Notes: generated by a model not told the origin, from the sequence alone. Numbered from the stretch's first letter, positions 1 through 9,626 are shown. The stretch: 64,000 bases of DNA from Megaera sp965229545 (GCA_965229545.1 OZ245887.1:434001-498000), one strand, 5' to 3'. A program made the numbers and translations.

Positions 1-2
1 AT

Positions 3-935
3 AAGCAGGATATAAAAAAATTAATTCAAAAAGCTTTAGCGGACTTTTCTTTAAAAGATCAAGAAGTAATTCATTATTTTCCGATAGAATTTACTCTAGA
101 TAAAGATAAAGTTGTAGATAACCCGAACGGCATGTATGCAAAGGAAATGAGTTGCCAAATACACGTTATTGCAGCAAATTCTTTAATACTCAAGAATTTA
201 ACCAATTGTTTTGCTAGGTGTCATATAGAAGTTGGGGATATAGTACTTTCGATTTATGCTGATGGGCTAGCATGCCTTTCTGATGAGGAAAAAGAAACAG
301 GAGCCATTATAATTAATATGGGAAGTCATATTACTAGTTTTGGGGTATTTTTTAAAGGAAAAATATTATATGTAGGTAGTGTACCAATTGGTAGTCATCA
401 TATAACTTCTGATATAGCTAAATGTTTATCCATATCTATTAATACTGCAGAAAAACTAAAAATCTTATACGGGGATGTAAGGCCTGAGCTCTTTAATAAA
501 AACGAATCTATTCGAATAGGAGATTTCGAACCAGAGAATAACTATAATACCAATTTAACAATTCCGATATCTAAATTAGCTGAAATTATTAGACCGAGAG
601 TAGAAGAAATACTAGTCCTTTTAAAAAAAGAGTATGATGCTATAGGAATGGACCATTTACTCGCAAAGCGTATTGTTCTTACTGGGGGAGGTTCTGGGTT
701 ACAAGGAATGAAAAATTTAGTAGCCGAAATATTTCACAAGCAGGTAAGGGTAGTTAAACTTGAGAATGCCCCTGCTTTTGCTGAAAATATTAGTAATATC
801 GCAACATATTCAACTGCAATCGGCATGATTAGATCAAAAGCCTTGAAATATAAAAAGAATTCCTTTAAATCTGGCGAACAAGAAGATCTAGGATTGGCTA
901 AAAAAATACTTTTATGGTTCAAGGAAAATATATAG
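3..935 (+). CDS. ftsA: Cell division protein FtsA, 5'-truncated by the window edge
   Basis: FtsA is the actin-like ATPase that tethers the FtsZ ring to the inner membrane and recruits later divisome proteins. The frame is open from base 3, so the usable protein is longer than the copy starting at the ATG at 132. Visible family signatures are IHYFPIEF near the start (the 1C subdomain entry), the phosphate-2 loop region GAIIINMGSHITSFGVF, and the adenosine-binding loop IVLTGGGSGLQG followed by GMI near the C-terminus. The C-terminus LWFKENI fits the amphipathic membrane-targeting helix typical of FtsA. The N-terminal phosphate-1 region lies outside the window. No ftsZ follows; a group II intron begins directly downstream, so the usual ftsA-ftsZ linkage is absent or broken here. 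Confidence 0.93.
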   Translation, partial: KQDIKKLIQKALADFSLKDQEVIHYFPIEFTLDKDKVVDNPNGMYAKEMSCQIHVIAANSLILKNLTNCFARCHIEVGDIVLSIYADGLACLSDEEKETGAIIINMGSHITSFGVFFKGKILYVGSVPIGSHHITSDIAKCLSISINTAEKLKILYGDVRPELFNKNESIRIGDFEPENNYNTNLTIPISKLAEIIRPRVEEILVLLKKEYDAIGMDHLLAKRIVLTGGGSGLQGMKNLVAEIFHKQVRVVKLENAPAFAENISNIATYSTAIGMIRSKALKYKKNSFKSGEQEDLGLAKKILLWFKENI

Positions 936-959
936 GATTATGTCTGTTAAAAATAGCAA

Positions 960-1999
960 CCCCTTCTGAGCGGGCTGTTAAGTCGCTCAGATACTAGTAG
1001 GTGAAAGTCCTACCTCGGCAATTAGTGGTTTGGCCGAGTAGCTATGGCGTACGTATGGATAGTGATTGAAATGCGGAAGCAACGCTGACTAACGTGTCCC
1101 CAGACCCAAACCGTGGGAACGAGCAAATATACAGACCGTAACGAGAGTGAACCTTAGTAAGTCTCGTAAATGTTAGTCACACAAATATGTTGGGAGAGTG
1201 TGATGTAGGGTGATTCCGCTAAGCCTTTAGAATGCGGGCGAAAGCCAGTGTTTACTAATGGATTAACCATTAACTGAAGTTAGTATAGGAATTCGGGATA
1301 TAGAGGATGGTATGTATAGAAAGTATTTGAGGAAAACAGTCGAGACCTCACCCTGTCGCAGATAACTCACTGCGTAACGGAAAGTATAAGGCCGCCCGCT
1401 GAAATCTGGAAGAAAGCAGGAATGAGGAGTCGGAGGAGTTCATAGTACCAGCAATGTATAAGACAACAAAACTTATACTAGGGAAGGGGCTCTACTTTAA
1501 CTATGTTTATAATGAAAGAGGTATTAAGTGATTGCGAAAGCTATAAACACTCAAGAAAATATACGGGTACTTCAGCGTAAACTTTATCAAGCTGCCAAAG
1601 TTAATCCAAGACGCAAATTTGGTATGCTTTATGACAAGATGTATAGGCAAGATATTCTTATGCAATCTTGGAAGAAAGTAAAAGCGAATAAGGGAACACC
1701 AGGTGTAGATGAACAATCCATATCTTATATAGAAGAAGATATTGGAGTGGACGTCTTTCTAAACGAAATTAAGGATAGCTTAATAAGCAAAACTTATAAG
1801 CCTGCCCCAGTAAAAAGGGTATATATCCTTAAATCTAATGGGAAACAAAGACCCATAGGTATACCTACAATTGCAGATCGTGTAGTGCAAACATGTATGA
1901 AACTAGTTATTGAACCAATATTCGAAGCGGATTTTAAAGACTTCTCATATGGGTTTAGACCTAAGCGAAGTGCACATATGGCTCATAGAGAGATATATA
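960..1999 (+). mobile_element. Group II intron, 3'-truncated
   Basis: A roughly 560-base structured non-coding stretch precedes a reverse transcriptase/maturase reading frame, the standard arrangement of bacterial group II introns. The 5' part contains AGGTGAAAGTCCTACC and further short GC-rich stems, unlike the AT-rich surroundings. The intron is cut at the TA at 1998-1999, where an IS630-family element begins. Domains V and VI and the rest of the maturase are missing from this window, so it cannot splice or retrohome in cis. The 5' boundary is approximate because no clean GTGCG-type start was identified. Confidence 0.75.
1528..1999 (+). pseudogene. ltrA: Group II intron reverse transcriptase/maturase, N-terminal fragment
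   Basis: The GTG-initiated frame encodes the first ~157 residues of an LtrA-type protein. The segment NKGTPGVDEQSI and the RT0-RT2 motifs (KRVYILKSNGKQRPIGIPT, then GFRPKRSAH) are diagnostic. The YADD catalytic motif (RT5), the maturase X domain and the endonuclease domain are absent because the IS630 element replaces everything after codon 157; about seven more codons are read inside the IS before a stop. The protein is therefore inactive as a reverse transcriptase. The sequence right of the IS is an IS256 remnant rather than the rest of ltrA, so the distal half was lost by rearrangement and not merely displaced. Confidence 0.88.
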
Positions 2000-3130
2000 T
2001 TACTCCGGCCTTTAAATATTGAACTAACATTAGAGAAATGATATAATGATATTGTATCAAGAGTAATAACAAAATGTCTAATAAAAATTATCACCAAGCG
2101 ATCTCAAGATATTAAGAAAGAAAGCAGTGGAAGCAATAGTTATACATGGAATAAGCAAGAAACAAGCATCTATTACCTTTGGGTTTTCTAGGAGTTCTAT
2201 ATGGAAATATCTTAAAGAGTACAAAATTTCTAAGGAAGAAAGCTTTCGCTATAAGAAGCGAGGAGTAAAGGTAGGAACAGGATCTAAAATCAGTAAAAAT
2301 CAAGAAGAGGAATTAAAATCTAAAATTTTATCACATACACCTGATGAATTGGGAATGGATTATACGTTATGGAATAGTAAAGTGGTACAAGAATATATAG
2401 AATCCAATTACCTTTATCAGTATAACAGGCGTTCTATAAGAAAAATTATGAATAGATTGGGTTTTACGTCTCAAAAACCAATTAAATCAGCCTATCAACG
2501 TAATCCAGAGAAGATAAAAGAATGGTTAACAGTCACATATCCAGAAATCAAGTCTCGTGCAATGAAAGAAAGTGCTAGAATTTATTGGGGAGATGAAATG
2601 GGGATACAATCAACAGATAATCGAGGTAAAACATATGCTCTTAAAGGCAAGACCCCAGCAATCAAGAGAAGTGGCTCAAGATTTAAATGTAATATGCTAG
2701 CTGCTATTAGTCCGCAAGGGTTTATGAACTGGATGGTATTTGAAGATAATTTTACCAGCAAAAAGTGTATTGAATTTTTAGGTAGACTGATCAGACAAAT
2801 TAAGCAGAAAATATTTTTGATATTAGATAATCATAGAGTGCATCACAGTAAAAAGGTAAAAGCTTATGTAGAAAAAAATAAGGACAAGCTAGAATTGTTT
2901 TATTTACCATCATATTGTCCTGATATGAATCCACAAGAACTTGTAAACCAAGATGTCAAAGCTAACTCCAATAATTTTCGAGTACTAAAATCAGTAAAAG
3001 ATTTAACAATTAATGTACGGTCCTATTTAACACAAATTCAGTTTAATGGTATAAAAATTCAAAATTATTTGAAAAAGAAAGAAATAGCTTATGCTACTAT
3101 ATAATGTTCAATATTTAAAGGCCAGAGTAA
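2000..3130 (+). mobile_element. IS630-family element, copy 1 (1131 bp)
   Basis: Terminal inverted repeats are TTACTCCGGCCTTTAAATA at the left and the matching TATTTAAAGGCC-AGAGTAA at the right, flanked by TA as IS630/mariner elements require. It is one base shorter than the 1132-bp copies elsewhere in the window because of one lost A near the transposase start. The flanks do not belong together: left is the group II intron maturase, right is the middle of an IS256 transposase gene. This implies recombination between two IS630 copies with loss of the DNA between them. Confidence 0.9.
2074..3104 (+). pseudogene. IS630-family transposase, frameshifted near the start
   Basis: Compared with the intact copies, the run of six A residues after ATGTCTAAT is shortened to five, shifting the frame at codon 5. 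The frame is open again from an in-frame ATG at 2127 and then runs to the normal stop, carrying all three catalytic positions (WGDE, ILDN, MNPQE). The first 17-18 residues and the expected translation start are lost. It also carries a few amino acid differences, for example KN in place of RH about 75 residues before the end. It might be expressed from the internal ATG or by slippage on the A-run; either is unproven. Confidence 0.85.
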
Positions 3131-3701
3131 TATGTAGCATGCGTTGATGGATTAAAAGGCTTTCCTGAAGCCATAAATAGCATTTATCCTAATACGATTG
3201 TACAACTCTGTATAGTACATATGGCGAGGAATTCTGTAAAATATGTTTCTTATAAGGATTTAAAAGCGGTCACAGCGGATCTTAAAAGGATTTACACTGC
3301 AAACAGCGAAGAAATAGGATATCTGGAGCTAAAATCGTTTGCTGCTAAATGGGATAATAAATATCCTGTGATCTCTGATATTTGGCAAAGGAATTGGAGC
3401 GGGATTATTCCTCTTTTTGCTTTTCCTGATGAGATTAGGCGGGTAATTTATACTACCAATGCGATAGAATCGATAAATCGTCAAATCAGAAAAATCATCA
3501 ACAATAAAGGGGGTTTTCCAGATGATAAGTCTATTTTAAAAATCGTATTTTTGGCTCTAAAAAATGCTGCCAAAAAATGGACCATGCCGATTAAAAATTG
3601 GTCTTTGGCACTGAATCAATTTGAAATTTTATGCGGGGATTTTAGGCATGATTTACTGGAATTAAAAAATACAACAACTTACACAAAATAAATGATTGAC
3701 T
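3131..3701 (+). mobile_element. IS256-family element, 3' remnant (copy a)
   Basis: It begins at the TA bordering IS630 copy 1, inside the transposase gene, and runs to the IS256 right end, which reads CACAAAATAAATGATTGACT. Only about 40 percent of the element remains. The transposase part (3133-3691) is described separately. Confidence 0.85.
3133..3691 (+). pseudogene. IS256-family (mutator-like) transposase, C-terminal fragment
   Basis: Translation matches the C-terminal half of the other IS256 copies: VACVDGLKGFPEAINSIYP carries the second catalytic Asp, IVQLCIVHMARNS follows, and TNAIESINRQIRKI contains the catalytic Glu. The first catalytic Asp and the N-terminus are missing. Unlike most sibling copies this piece has no frameshift in the region equivalent to AN-SEEIGYLELKS, so it preserves the ancestral C-terminal sequence. 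Confidence 0.85.
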
Positions 3702-3702
3702 C

Positions 3703-4014
3703 AACTCCGTTAAATTTACTCCTTCAGAAGGCTCAGTAACTTTATCAGTCAAAAAAGATATTTTGAAAAAATTAGTTTACATCTCCGTAACAGATACCGG
3801 TATTGGTATGAGTGATCAGGATATCCCGAAAGCTCTCTCCTCTTTCGGTCAACTAGACAATAAACTTAGTAGAAAATACGAAGGTACGGGGCTTGGTTTA
3901 CCTCTCACTAAAAAGCTCGTTGAGCTAATGAACGGCACCTTTGATATAAAAAGTATTGTCGGTAAAGGTACTACTATAACCCTCACATTTCAATATAGTG
4001 ATATAGTAACTTAG
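3703..4014 (+). pseudogene. Sensor histidine kinase, HATPase_c fragment
   Basis: Beginning immediately after the IS256 end, the frame reads NSVKFTP, then VTDTGIGMS (N/D-box, G1), a FGQLD segment, and GTGLGLPLTKKLVELM (G2 box), ending GKGTTITLTF. These are the N, G1, F and G2 boxes of a histidine kinase ATP-binding domain. The IS is inserted exactly at the N box, so the sensor, HAMP and His-phosphorylation domains are gone and no start codon remains. Family identity is clear; the signal sensed cannot be known. Confidence 0.88.
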
Positions 4015-4118
4015 TTTAATAACACACTTTTTCTCTAAGTTTTACACGTTTCAAAAGCTATTTATAATTTCTCAGAAGTTTTATACTTACTATAGGTAGC
4101 TACTCTATTTAATTCTAG

Positions 4119-4567
4119 TTAGGGAACTAATTCTTCAGCTTCAACCTCTCCGCTAACTTCCATCTCTTTATGTTCTATTTTTTCGGGATTACTGATAAGG
4201 TATTTATAGATATCTGGTTCTCTATCCTTGGCTATATCAACTGGTATTAACCCCTGCTTGTTCTTAATAATTTCAGCCGCTCTATCAGCATCTTAACCAT
4301 TTCTAATTGCTTAAAATATACTGCAAAATGAAGAGCCGTATTACGTCTAATCGAATCAACTTTATTAATATCTGCTTTACCAGTGGTTAGGAGTACTTGC
4401 ATAATTGCAGAACATCCATACTTTGCAGCTATTTGCAAATTAAGTATTTCTACTTTTTCTACAGTTAAAGTTTTATTTTGCACCATCTTGCTAATAAATG
4501 GAGCTGTTGCTTCTATCATTACTTCCGATTCTTTTTGGAATCGTTCTGAAAACGGCTTTTTTGCCAT
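4119..4567 (-). pseudogene. Ankyrin-repeat protein, frameshifted
   Basis: The N-terminal 100 residues (MAKKPFSERFQKESE...) contain an ankyrin repeat, RNTALHFAVYFKQLEMVKMLI. After that the frame shifts; the continuation DADRAAEIIKNKQGLIPVDIAKD completes another ankyrin unit in a different frame and ends EVEAEELVP at 4119. Reading both frames gives a small protein of about 148 residues. Ankyrin proteins of Rickettsiales are often host-interacting effectors, but no function can be assigned here. A single-base indel near 4285 explains the break. Confidence 0.7.
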
Positions 4568-4689
4568 ATATTACCCATACCGAATTAATTTAATAAAACG
4601 AGATGCTATTTTAAAAACCTATTACCTAAAATAGCTAGGTGTTTTAAGATTCCTTTACCAGGCTGTAAATAATTATTTTGCAAGCTATA

Positions 4690-5646
4690 TTAACATTTAC
4701 TTTTTTGTACTGCCTCTACTACAGAATTAATTATCCGCAAATCTGATAACTTAATATTGTATTTTAAAAGAAAAGATTTTACTAATTTTGCAGCTTCAAA
4801 TCCTTCCACCAGAGTTGAATAAGAAGAAATGAAATCTTGAGAATAATTATTTTGATGAAGCTCAAATCCGAATTTCGTATTTCGAGAAGTCTTAGAGTAA
4901 CTTGTTAAAATCAAATCACCAACTACTGCTGGCTCAAGAATAGTTTCCCTTTTCCCTCCAATTACGGAAGAAATATGCAATATTTCCTGTAAAGCTTTAG
5001 TAATAAGCCAAGCCCTGGCATTTTCTCCAGCTCCACTTGCTTCCAAAATACCGCTTTTTATTGCTACCATATTTTTAACTAGGGAAGATATTTGGACGGT
5101 TATAATATCTTCTGTAGTAGAAATTTCAAAATTCGGGGTAGATAATTTGGAGGCTAAGTTATTTGCGAGAGCTAAATCAGGAGAAGAAACTGTGGCAGCG
5201 CTAAATTTTCCTAATGCTACTTCTTTAGCAAAGTTCGGACCAGAAAAAAAAGCAAAAGGATTAGAAAAATGTCTTTTAAACCGCTCCGAAAGTAATTCTA
5301 GCGGATTCGAAGAAATTCCCTTGGTTGCTATCACAAAAACAGTAGTTAAGGGAAGAGAATGTTTTTTCATTTCCTGTAACACATTCCCAAATGCGTGCGA
5401 TGGCACTACAATAAATATTACTTCAGAATTTATAACTTCTGCTATGTCATCTGTTGCAACTAAATTAGTTGGTAAAGTAATAGATTCAAGGTATTTGGAA
5501 TTAGTTTTTTTGTTATTTATCTCATCTGCTACTTCTCTGGAATCGGAATATATAACAACTGATTCATGTATTCTTGCTAAATGGGCAGCAATTGCAGTAC
5601 CCCAGCTACCACTACCGACAACGGCAAATTTCTTAAAATTGTACAT
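4690..5646 (-). CDS. gpsA: Glycerol-3-phosphate dehydrogenase [NAD(P)+]
   Basis: The enzyme reduces dihydroxyacetone phosphate to sn-glycerol 3-phosphate, the backbone for phospholipid synthesis, in the cytosol. The Rossmann nucleotide loop GSGSWGTAIA lies at residues 11-20, followed by IVVPSHAF, the KGI segment and GPNFAKEVA (substrate region, normally GPSFA.E). The conserved lysine motif LVKNMVAIKSG and the C-terminal VVGDLILT and LVEGFEAA motifs are present. The length of 318 aa is close to the usual 325-335. The start codon abuts the stop of mtaB with no gap, indicating translational coupling in a dapF-mtaB-gpsA transcription unit. Confidence 0.96.
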   Translation of the reverse strand: MYNFKKFAVVGSGSWGTAIAAHLARIHESVVIYSDSREVADEINNKKTNSKYLESITLPTNLVATDDIAEVINSEVIFIVVPSHAFGNVLQEMKKHSLPLTTVFVIATKGISSNPLELLSERFKRHFSNPFAFFSGPNFAKEVALGKFSAATVSSPDLALANNLASKLSTPNFEISTTEDIITVQISSLVKNMVAIKSGILEASGAGENARAWLITKALQEILHISSVIGGKRETILEPAVVGDLILTSYSKTSRNTKFGFELHQNNYSQDFISSYSTLVEGFEAAKLVKSFLLKYNIKLSDLRIINSVVEAVQKSKC

Positions 5647-6891
5647 CTATGCTACCTTTGCTATCATATATTCCGCTTCAAAAGAATGTAATTTGGCTTT
5701 TATTATTTGCCCCATATCATACTCACCGTCGAGCTTTATCGGGATAAAATTCTCAGTATGAGCCATGTTATTCTTTTCAACTAACACGTTTACGTCTTTA
5801 CCAACGTTTCGAGCAAAAAATTTATGTAATTCTTTAATGCCCTCAGCTCGCAAAATTGCAGCCCTTTCTTTCCTAATTTGTTTAGGTACTTGAGGCATCC
5901 TCGCAGCCGGAGTTCCTTCCCTCTCAGAGTAAGGAAAAACATGCAAATATTGAAGTCCGGCTTCTGAAATGAGTCTTCTTGTATTTTCAAACATTTCGTC
6001 CGTTTCTGTTGGAAATCCAGCAATAATATCCGCCCCAAAAGATACTTCCGGTCTAAGGGCTCTAAGCTTATTACAAAACTCCACAACTTGCTCTCTATTA
6101 TGGCGACGTTTCATTCTTTTTAAAATCATATTATCTCCAGCTTGAAGGCTAATATGAAAATGAGGCGTTATCCTTCGATTATAAGCAAAAAGTTCAAAAA
6201 GTTCGTCATCGATTTCTGCAACATCAATTGATGAAAGGCGCAGTCTTTGTAAATTAGGTATTAGAGCAAATATTCTTCTTATCATTTGAGCGAAACTAGG
6301 TTTCCCAGGTAAATCAGCACCATAAGCTGTAACATCTACTCCTGTAAAAACTATCTCTTGGTAATTTTCAGCAAGAAGTAACCGTATTTGCTGAGCAATT
6401 ACTCCTATTGGTACGGATCTACTGTTCCCGCGACCATATGGTATCATGCAAAAAGTACATCTGTGATCACACCCGTTTTGTACTTGGATAAATGCTCTTG
6501 CCTTCCCCTCAAAACTTGTTATCAAATGATTAGCAGTTTCTTTGACTGACATAATGTCATTAACAACAATACGCTTTTCATCAATAAAGTAATTACTGCT
6601 GGAAAGCTTCTCTTCGTTACCCAGGACTTTACTTACTTCACTCATTGATGCAAACATTTCAGGGGTATTCTGGGCAGCACACCCAGTAACTATAATCGTT
6701 TTGGAAGGATCTTGCCTTTTAATTTTGCGAATGACTTGCCTTGCTTGTTTTTCAGCTTCTTTTGTTACCGCGCAAGTATTAATAACTACAGCATTTGTAA
6801 GGTGCGAGTTTGCCAAATTATTTCTAATAACCTCACTTTCATAACTATTTAATCTACAGCCAAAAGTTATTACTTCGTGGTTTTTACTCAT
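5647..6891 (-). CDS. mtaB: tRNA (N6-L-threonylcarbamoyladenosine(37)-C2)-methylthiotransferase
   Basis: MtaB is a radical-SAM methylthiotransferase that converts t6A37 to ms2t6A37 in tRNAs. From the chosen ATG at 6891 it is 414 aa. The three N-terminal cluster cysteines lie at about 12 (TFGCRLN), 40 (NTCAVT) and 71 (TGCAAQ). The radical-SAM motif CDHRCTFC is at 141-148. A C-terminal TRAM-like segment follows residue 350. FGCRLN in place of MiaB's YGCQMN, and NTCAV, favour MtaB over MiaB. An in-frame TTG or ATG further upstream would lengthen the N-terminus, but the ATG at 6891 has GGAGAG 8 bases upstream and overlaps the dapF stop by only 8 bases, so it is preferred. Confidence 0.93.
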   Translation of the reverse strand: MSKNHEVITFGCRLNSYESEVIRNNLANSHLTNAVVINTCAVTKEAEKQARQVIRKIKRQDPSKTIIVTGCAAQNTPEMFASMSEVSKVLGNEEKLSSSNYFIDEKRIVVNDIMSVKETANHLITSFEGKARAFIQVQNGCDHRCTFCMIPYGRGNSRSVPIGVIAQQIRLLLAENYQEIVFTGVDVTAYGADLPGKPSFAQMIRRIFALIPNLQRLRLSSIDVAEIDDELFELFAYNRRITPHFHISLQAGDNMILKRMKRRHNREQVVEFCNKLRALRPEVSFGADIIAGFPTETDEMFENTRRLISEAGLQYLHVFPYSEREGTPAARMPQVPKQIRKERAAILRAEGIKELHKFFARNVGKDVNVLVEKNNMAHTENFIPIKLDGEYDMGQIIKAKLHSFEAEYMIAKVA

Positions 6892-7690
6892 AATAATACT
6901 CTCCAGCAAAAACATATGAAGCAGAGCCAGTCATCAAAATTTGATTACTTTTTTTGTTCATTTTTAAAGTACCAAGCTCAAAAGCTACTTTTGCTTCATC
7001 ATCTACAAATCCCAATTTATTAGCTGCCGCAAAACTAGCAGACGCACCACTTCCACAAGCCATAGTAAAACCAGTACCTCTTTCCCAGACTTTTAAAATG
7101 ATATTATTATCGTCAATTTGTACAAAATTTATATTTACTCCATTACTAAATAACTCATTTTTCTGCAAATTTTTACCAAAGATTTTTTTATCTTTATCAG
7201 CTAATTTACTAAAAATAACCAGATGGGGATTTCCTATATCCACGCAAAGCATTTCCTTTGGTTCTATTCTGTATTTCTCGGCTAATTCCCACAATTTCTC
7301 TTGCGTGGGCATCCAATTTGCAGCAAAATTTGCCCCTCCCATATTGACAGTTATATTATCTGAATCAAAATACTTGGCTGTAATTTCTTTACCTTCTACT
7401 TTTATAATGGTGCTTTTAATACCATACCGATCAAATATTATCCGAGATAAGCACCTAGAAGCATTCCCACAAGCTTTAGCTTTTGACCCATCCTGGTTAA
7501 AAATATTCATTAAAATAGAATTATTATCTTTGCGATAAGTTATAAACTGATCACAGCCAATACCAATATGGCGGTCTGCTATTTTAATTACAAAATTTTT
7601 TATATATTTAATATCAGATAATAAAGAATCTTCAATAATGACAAAATCATTACCCAGGCCGTGCATTTTGATGAAAGATATTTTTTTCAT
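6884..7690 (-). CDS. dapF: Diaminopimelate epimerase
   Basis: DapF interconverts LL- and meso-diaminopimelate, supplying the meso form for peptidoglycan cross-links. MHGLGNDFVIIE at residues 9-20 is the family start signature. The two catalytic cysteines sit in ACGNASRC (Cys74) and ACGSGASAS (Cys212), and GNPHLVIF lies at about 153-160. The length of 268 aa is normal. It heads a tight minus-strand cluster with mtaB and gpsA. Retention of dapF shows that the organism still invests in peptidoglycan precursors, in keeping with ftsA and the NlpD-like lipoprotein in the same window. Confidence 0.96.
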   Translation of the reverse strand: MKKISFIKMHGLGNDFVIIEDSLLSDIKYIKNFVIKIADRHIGIGCDQFITYRKDNNSILMNIFNQDGSKAKACGNASRCLSRIIFDRYGIKSTIIKVEGKEITAKYFDSDNITVNMGGANFAANWMPTQEKLWELAEKYRIEPKEMLCVDIGNPHLVIFSKLADKDKKIFGKNLQKNELFSNGVNINFVQIDDNNIILKVWERGTGFTMACGSGASASFAAANKLGFVDDEAKVAFELGTLKMNKKSNQILMTGSASYVFAGEYYYE

Positions 7691-7888
7691 AATTATTTAA
7701 ATAACGATTTGATAACCCCGCTTGAGCCGTTATTGTAGCAAATTTTCAAAAAAATTATAGTTTTTTAAACAGGATATTTATACATCAGTACCAGCTAGAG
7801 ATGAGTAATTGACTTTATTTGATAAAAAGAGTATTTTCTTAAATCAAATCAGCGGCTATATTTAACCGGAAAAGTACGGAATGAATCT

Positions 7889-8476
7889 ATGACACAAAAT
7901 AAAAAACTTCCCTTAATGCCTAAAGCTACTGCCATATGGCTTATTGATAATACTACTTTAACTTTTAAACAAATAGCTGATTTTTGTGGTATGCACGAGC
8001 TTGAAGTTAAAGGCATTGCCGATGGAGAAGTTGCTGTGGGAGTAATAGCTGATAATCCAATAACTTCTGGGCAACTAGATAAAGAAGAAATAGAAAGATG
8101 CTGCAAAGATCCAAATGCAAAACTTCAGTTGAAGCTGAGTAATGCGTATGAAACAGTTTCCAAGGTAAAAAAGAAAGGAGCTAAATATACTCCTATTGCA
8201 AGACGTCAGGATAAACCTGATGCTATCTATTGGTTAATAAAAAACTTTCCTGAAATTAAAGATTCTACAATAATAAAATTAATTGGCACAACAAAAGCTA
8301 CAGTAGATGCGGTACGTAATCGTACTCATTGGAATATGGCCAATATACGCCAACGTGATCCCGTATTACTTGGAATATGTAGCCAGACTGATCTTGACAA
8401 AGTAGTGGAGATTGCCCGCCTGGAAGCAAGCGGTAACGAAAGTAAAAAAACATCTGAGAATTTCTCAAATAAATAA
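7889..8476 (+). CDS. trcR: Cell cycle transcriptional regulator TrcR (DUF1013)
   Basis: The N-terminal stretch LPLMPKATAIWLIDNTTLTF, continuing into QIADFCGMHELEVKGIADGEVA, is characteristic of the alphaproteobacterial DUF1013/TrcR family, which has a helix-turn-helix-like region and is linked to cell-cycle transcription in free-living relatives. A second conserved block, RQDKPDAIYWLIKNFPEIKD followed by KLIGTT, covers residues 110-140. The length of 195 aa is slightly shorter than in free-living relatives. It is monocistronic: dapF is divergent upstream, and the glycine-zipper gene converges downstream. The sequence TTGACT near 7808 could serve as a -35 element. The regulatory role is known for the family only. 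Confidence 0.85.
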   Translation: MTQNKKLPLMPKATAIWLIDNTTLTFKQIADFCGMHELEVKGIADGEVAVGVIADNPITSGQLDKEEIERCCKDPNAKLQLKLSNAYETVSKVKKKGAKYTPIARRQDKPDAIYWLIKNFPEIKDSTIIKLIGTTKATVDAVRNRTHWNMANIRQRDPVLLGICSQTDLDKVVEIARLEASGNESKKTSENFSNK

Positions 8477-8537
8477 AACCAAATTATAAAACTCTTATTA
8501 AATACCCGCAGTCTTGCTTTTGCTATGAGTATGATTT

Positions 8538-9508
8538 CTAGTGGGGGGTAGAAGGTGGGGATATTTTTGGCTCATATAATTTTTTATGGGTAACCGGTTG
8601 GGAAGGATTACTAGAATAACCAGAAGGATTAATAGTTGCTGCGGCTTTTTTATTAACATAGGCATCGTAACCACTTTTTACTACCACCCCAACAGCCCCA
8701 GCAATAGCGGTCCCTACTGGAAATGCCGCAGCAAGCAACGCTGTCCCTGCCGTTTTCCATGGATTCTTTCTAATTTTGTGTAGCAATTCAGCACCCATGC
8801 CTCTTGGTGAATCAGTTTTCCCCTGGCTTTCTTTCTTATTAGAATAGGCATCGTAACCGCTTTTTGCTACCACTCCAACAGCAATAGCCCCAGCAATGAC
8901 CGTACCTGCCGGAAATGCCGTAGCAAGCAACGCTGTTCCCAAAGTTTTCCATGGATTCTTTCTAATTTTGTGTAGCAATTCAGCACCCATACCCCTATAG
9001 GAGAAGACATTTCTTCAGATTCTTTAGATCGCGGTAGCTGAACAACTTGGCTTCCTTTTACAGCTATTGGTACAGACATTTGGGTCTGTTTAGCGGGAGC
9101 AGGATTTGATTTACCTGAATATTGCCCTTGTTCGATAGCAGTTGTTTGTTCACGTGTTTGTGACCTTGCTAAAGCTTTAGCCTGCTCTAATTTCCTTTTT
9201 TCTTCTTCATCCATTTGGGAAACAGGTTGTACCTGTTTTGGTTTATCACCATAAGGAGAGCTGGCTCTACTAGCCCCGTCGGCTGTAAGAGAAAACCCAG
9301 CTGCAAAAAGATCTACAACCCCAGATCCCATAAGTAAAGCAGTACCACCACTAACTCCGACAAGCGCTACAGTACCAAGCATTATACCTACCCCCAATAG
9401 TGCCTCTCCCACACCTAATAAGCCGTTACCCACAGCTTTAGCATGATCTTTAGCTGTTCTTTCCTCCGTAGAAACAGTAGCCTTTTCAGAATTACCCGTC
9501 TTAGCCAT
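8538..9508 (-). pseudogene. Glycine-zipper membrane protein with duplicated module, frameshifted
   Basis: The first part (from 9508) has a charged N-terminus, a Gly/Ala-rich hydrophobic stretch (residues ~28-75, GVGEALLGVGIMLGTVALVG) and a Gln/Lys-rich linker. It loses frame near 8990 and drifts into nonsense. The second part, in another frame from 8990, holds two tandem modules each reading MGAELLHKIRKNPWKT, then a GTALLA-AFP-GT glycine-zipper helix, then KSGYDAY-NKK. The two modules allow the break to be placed: the first is preceded by two extra bases compared with the second (SPRGMGAEL). A glycine-zipper membrane-inserted protein is likely; the role is unknown. Two overlapping genes are possible but less likely. 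Confidence 0.65.
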
Positions 9509-9626
9509 GAATTTATGATTTAGTAATTTGTATAATTAAAATTTAAGTGTAGCAAAAACTTGCCCTGTAATACACCAAAATATGTTTATGTTAGTAATTA
9601 TTAAGCTTGGTGTTGCAAAGAAAAAT

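Noticed and set aside
6954..7538. A 194-codon frame on the plus strand opposite dapF
   Set aside because: dapF on the minus strand has all family motifs; the opposite frame is a codon-bias shadow.
8538..9508. Programmed ribosomal frameshift in the glycine-zipper gene
   Set aside because: No slippery heptamer is visible at the break, and comparison with the second module points to a simple two-base insertion.
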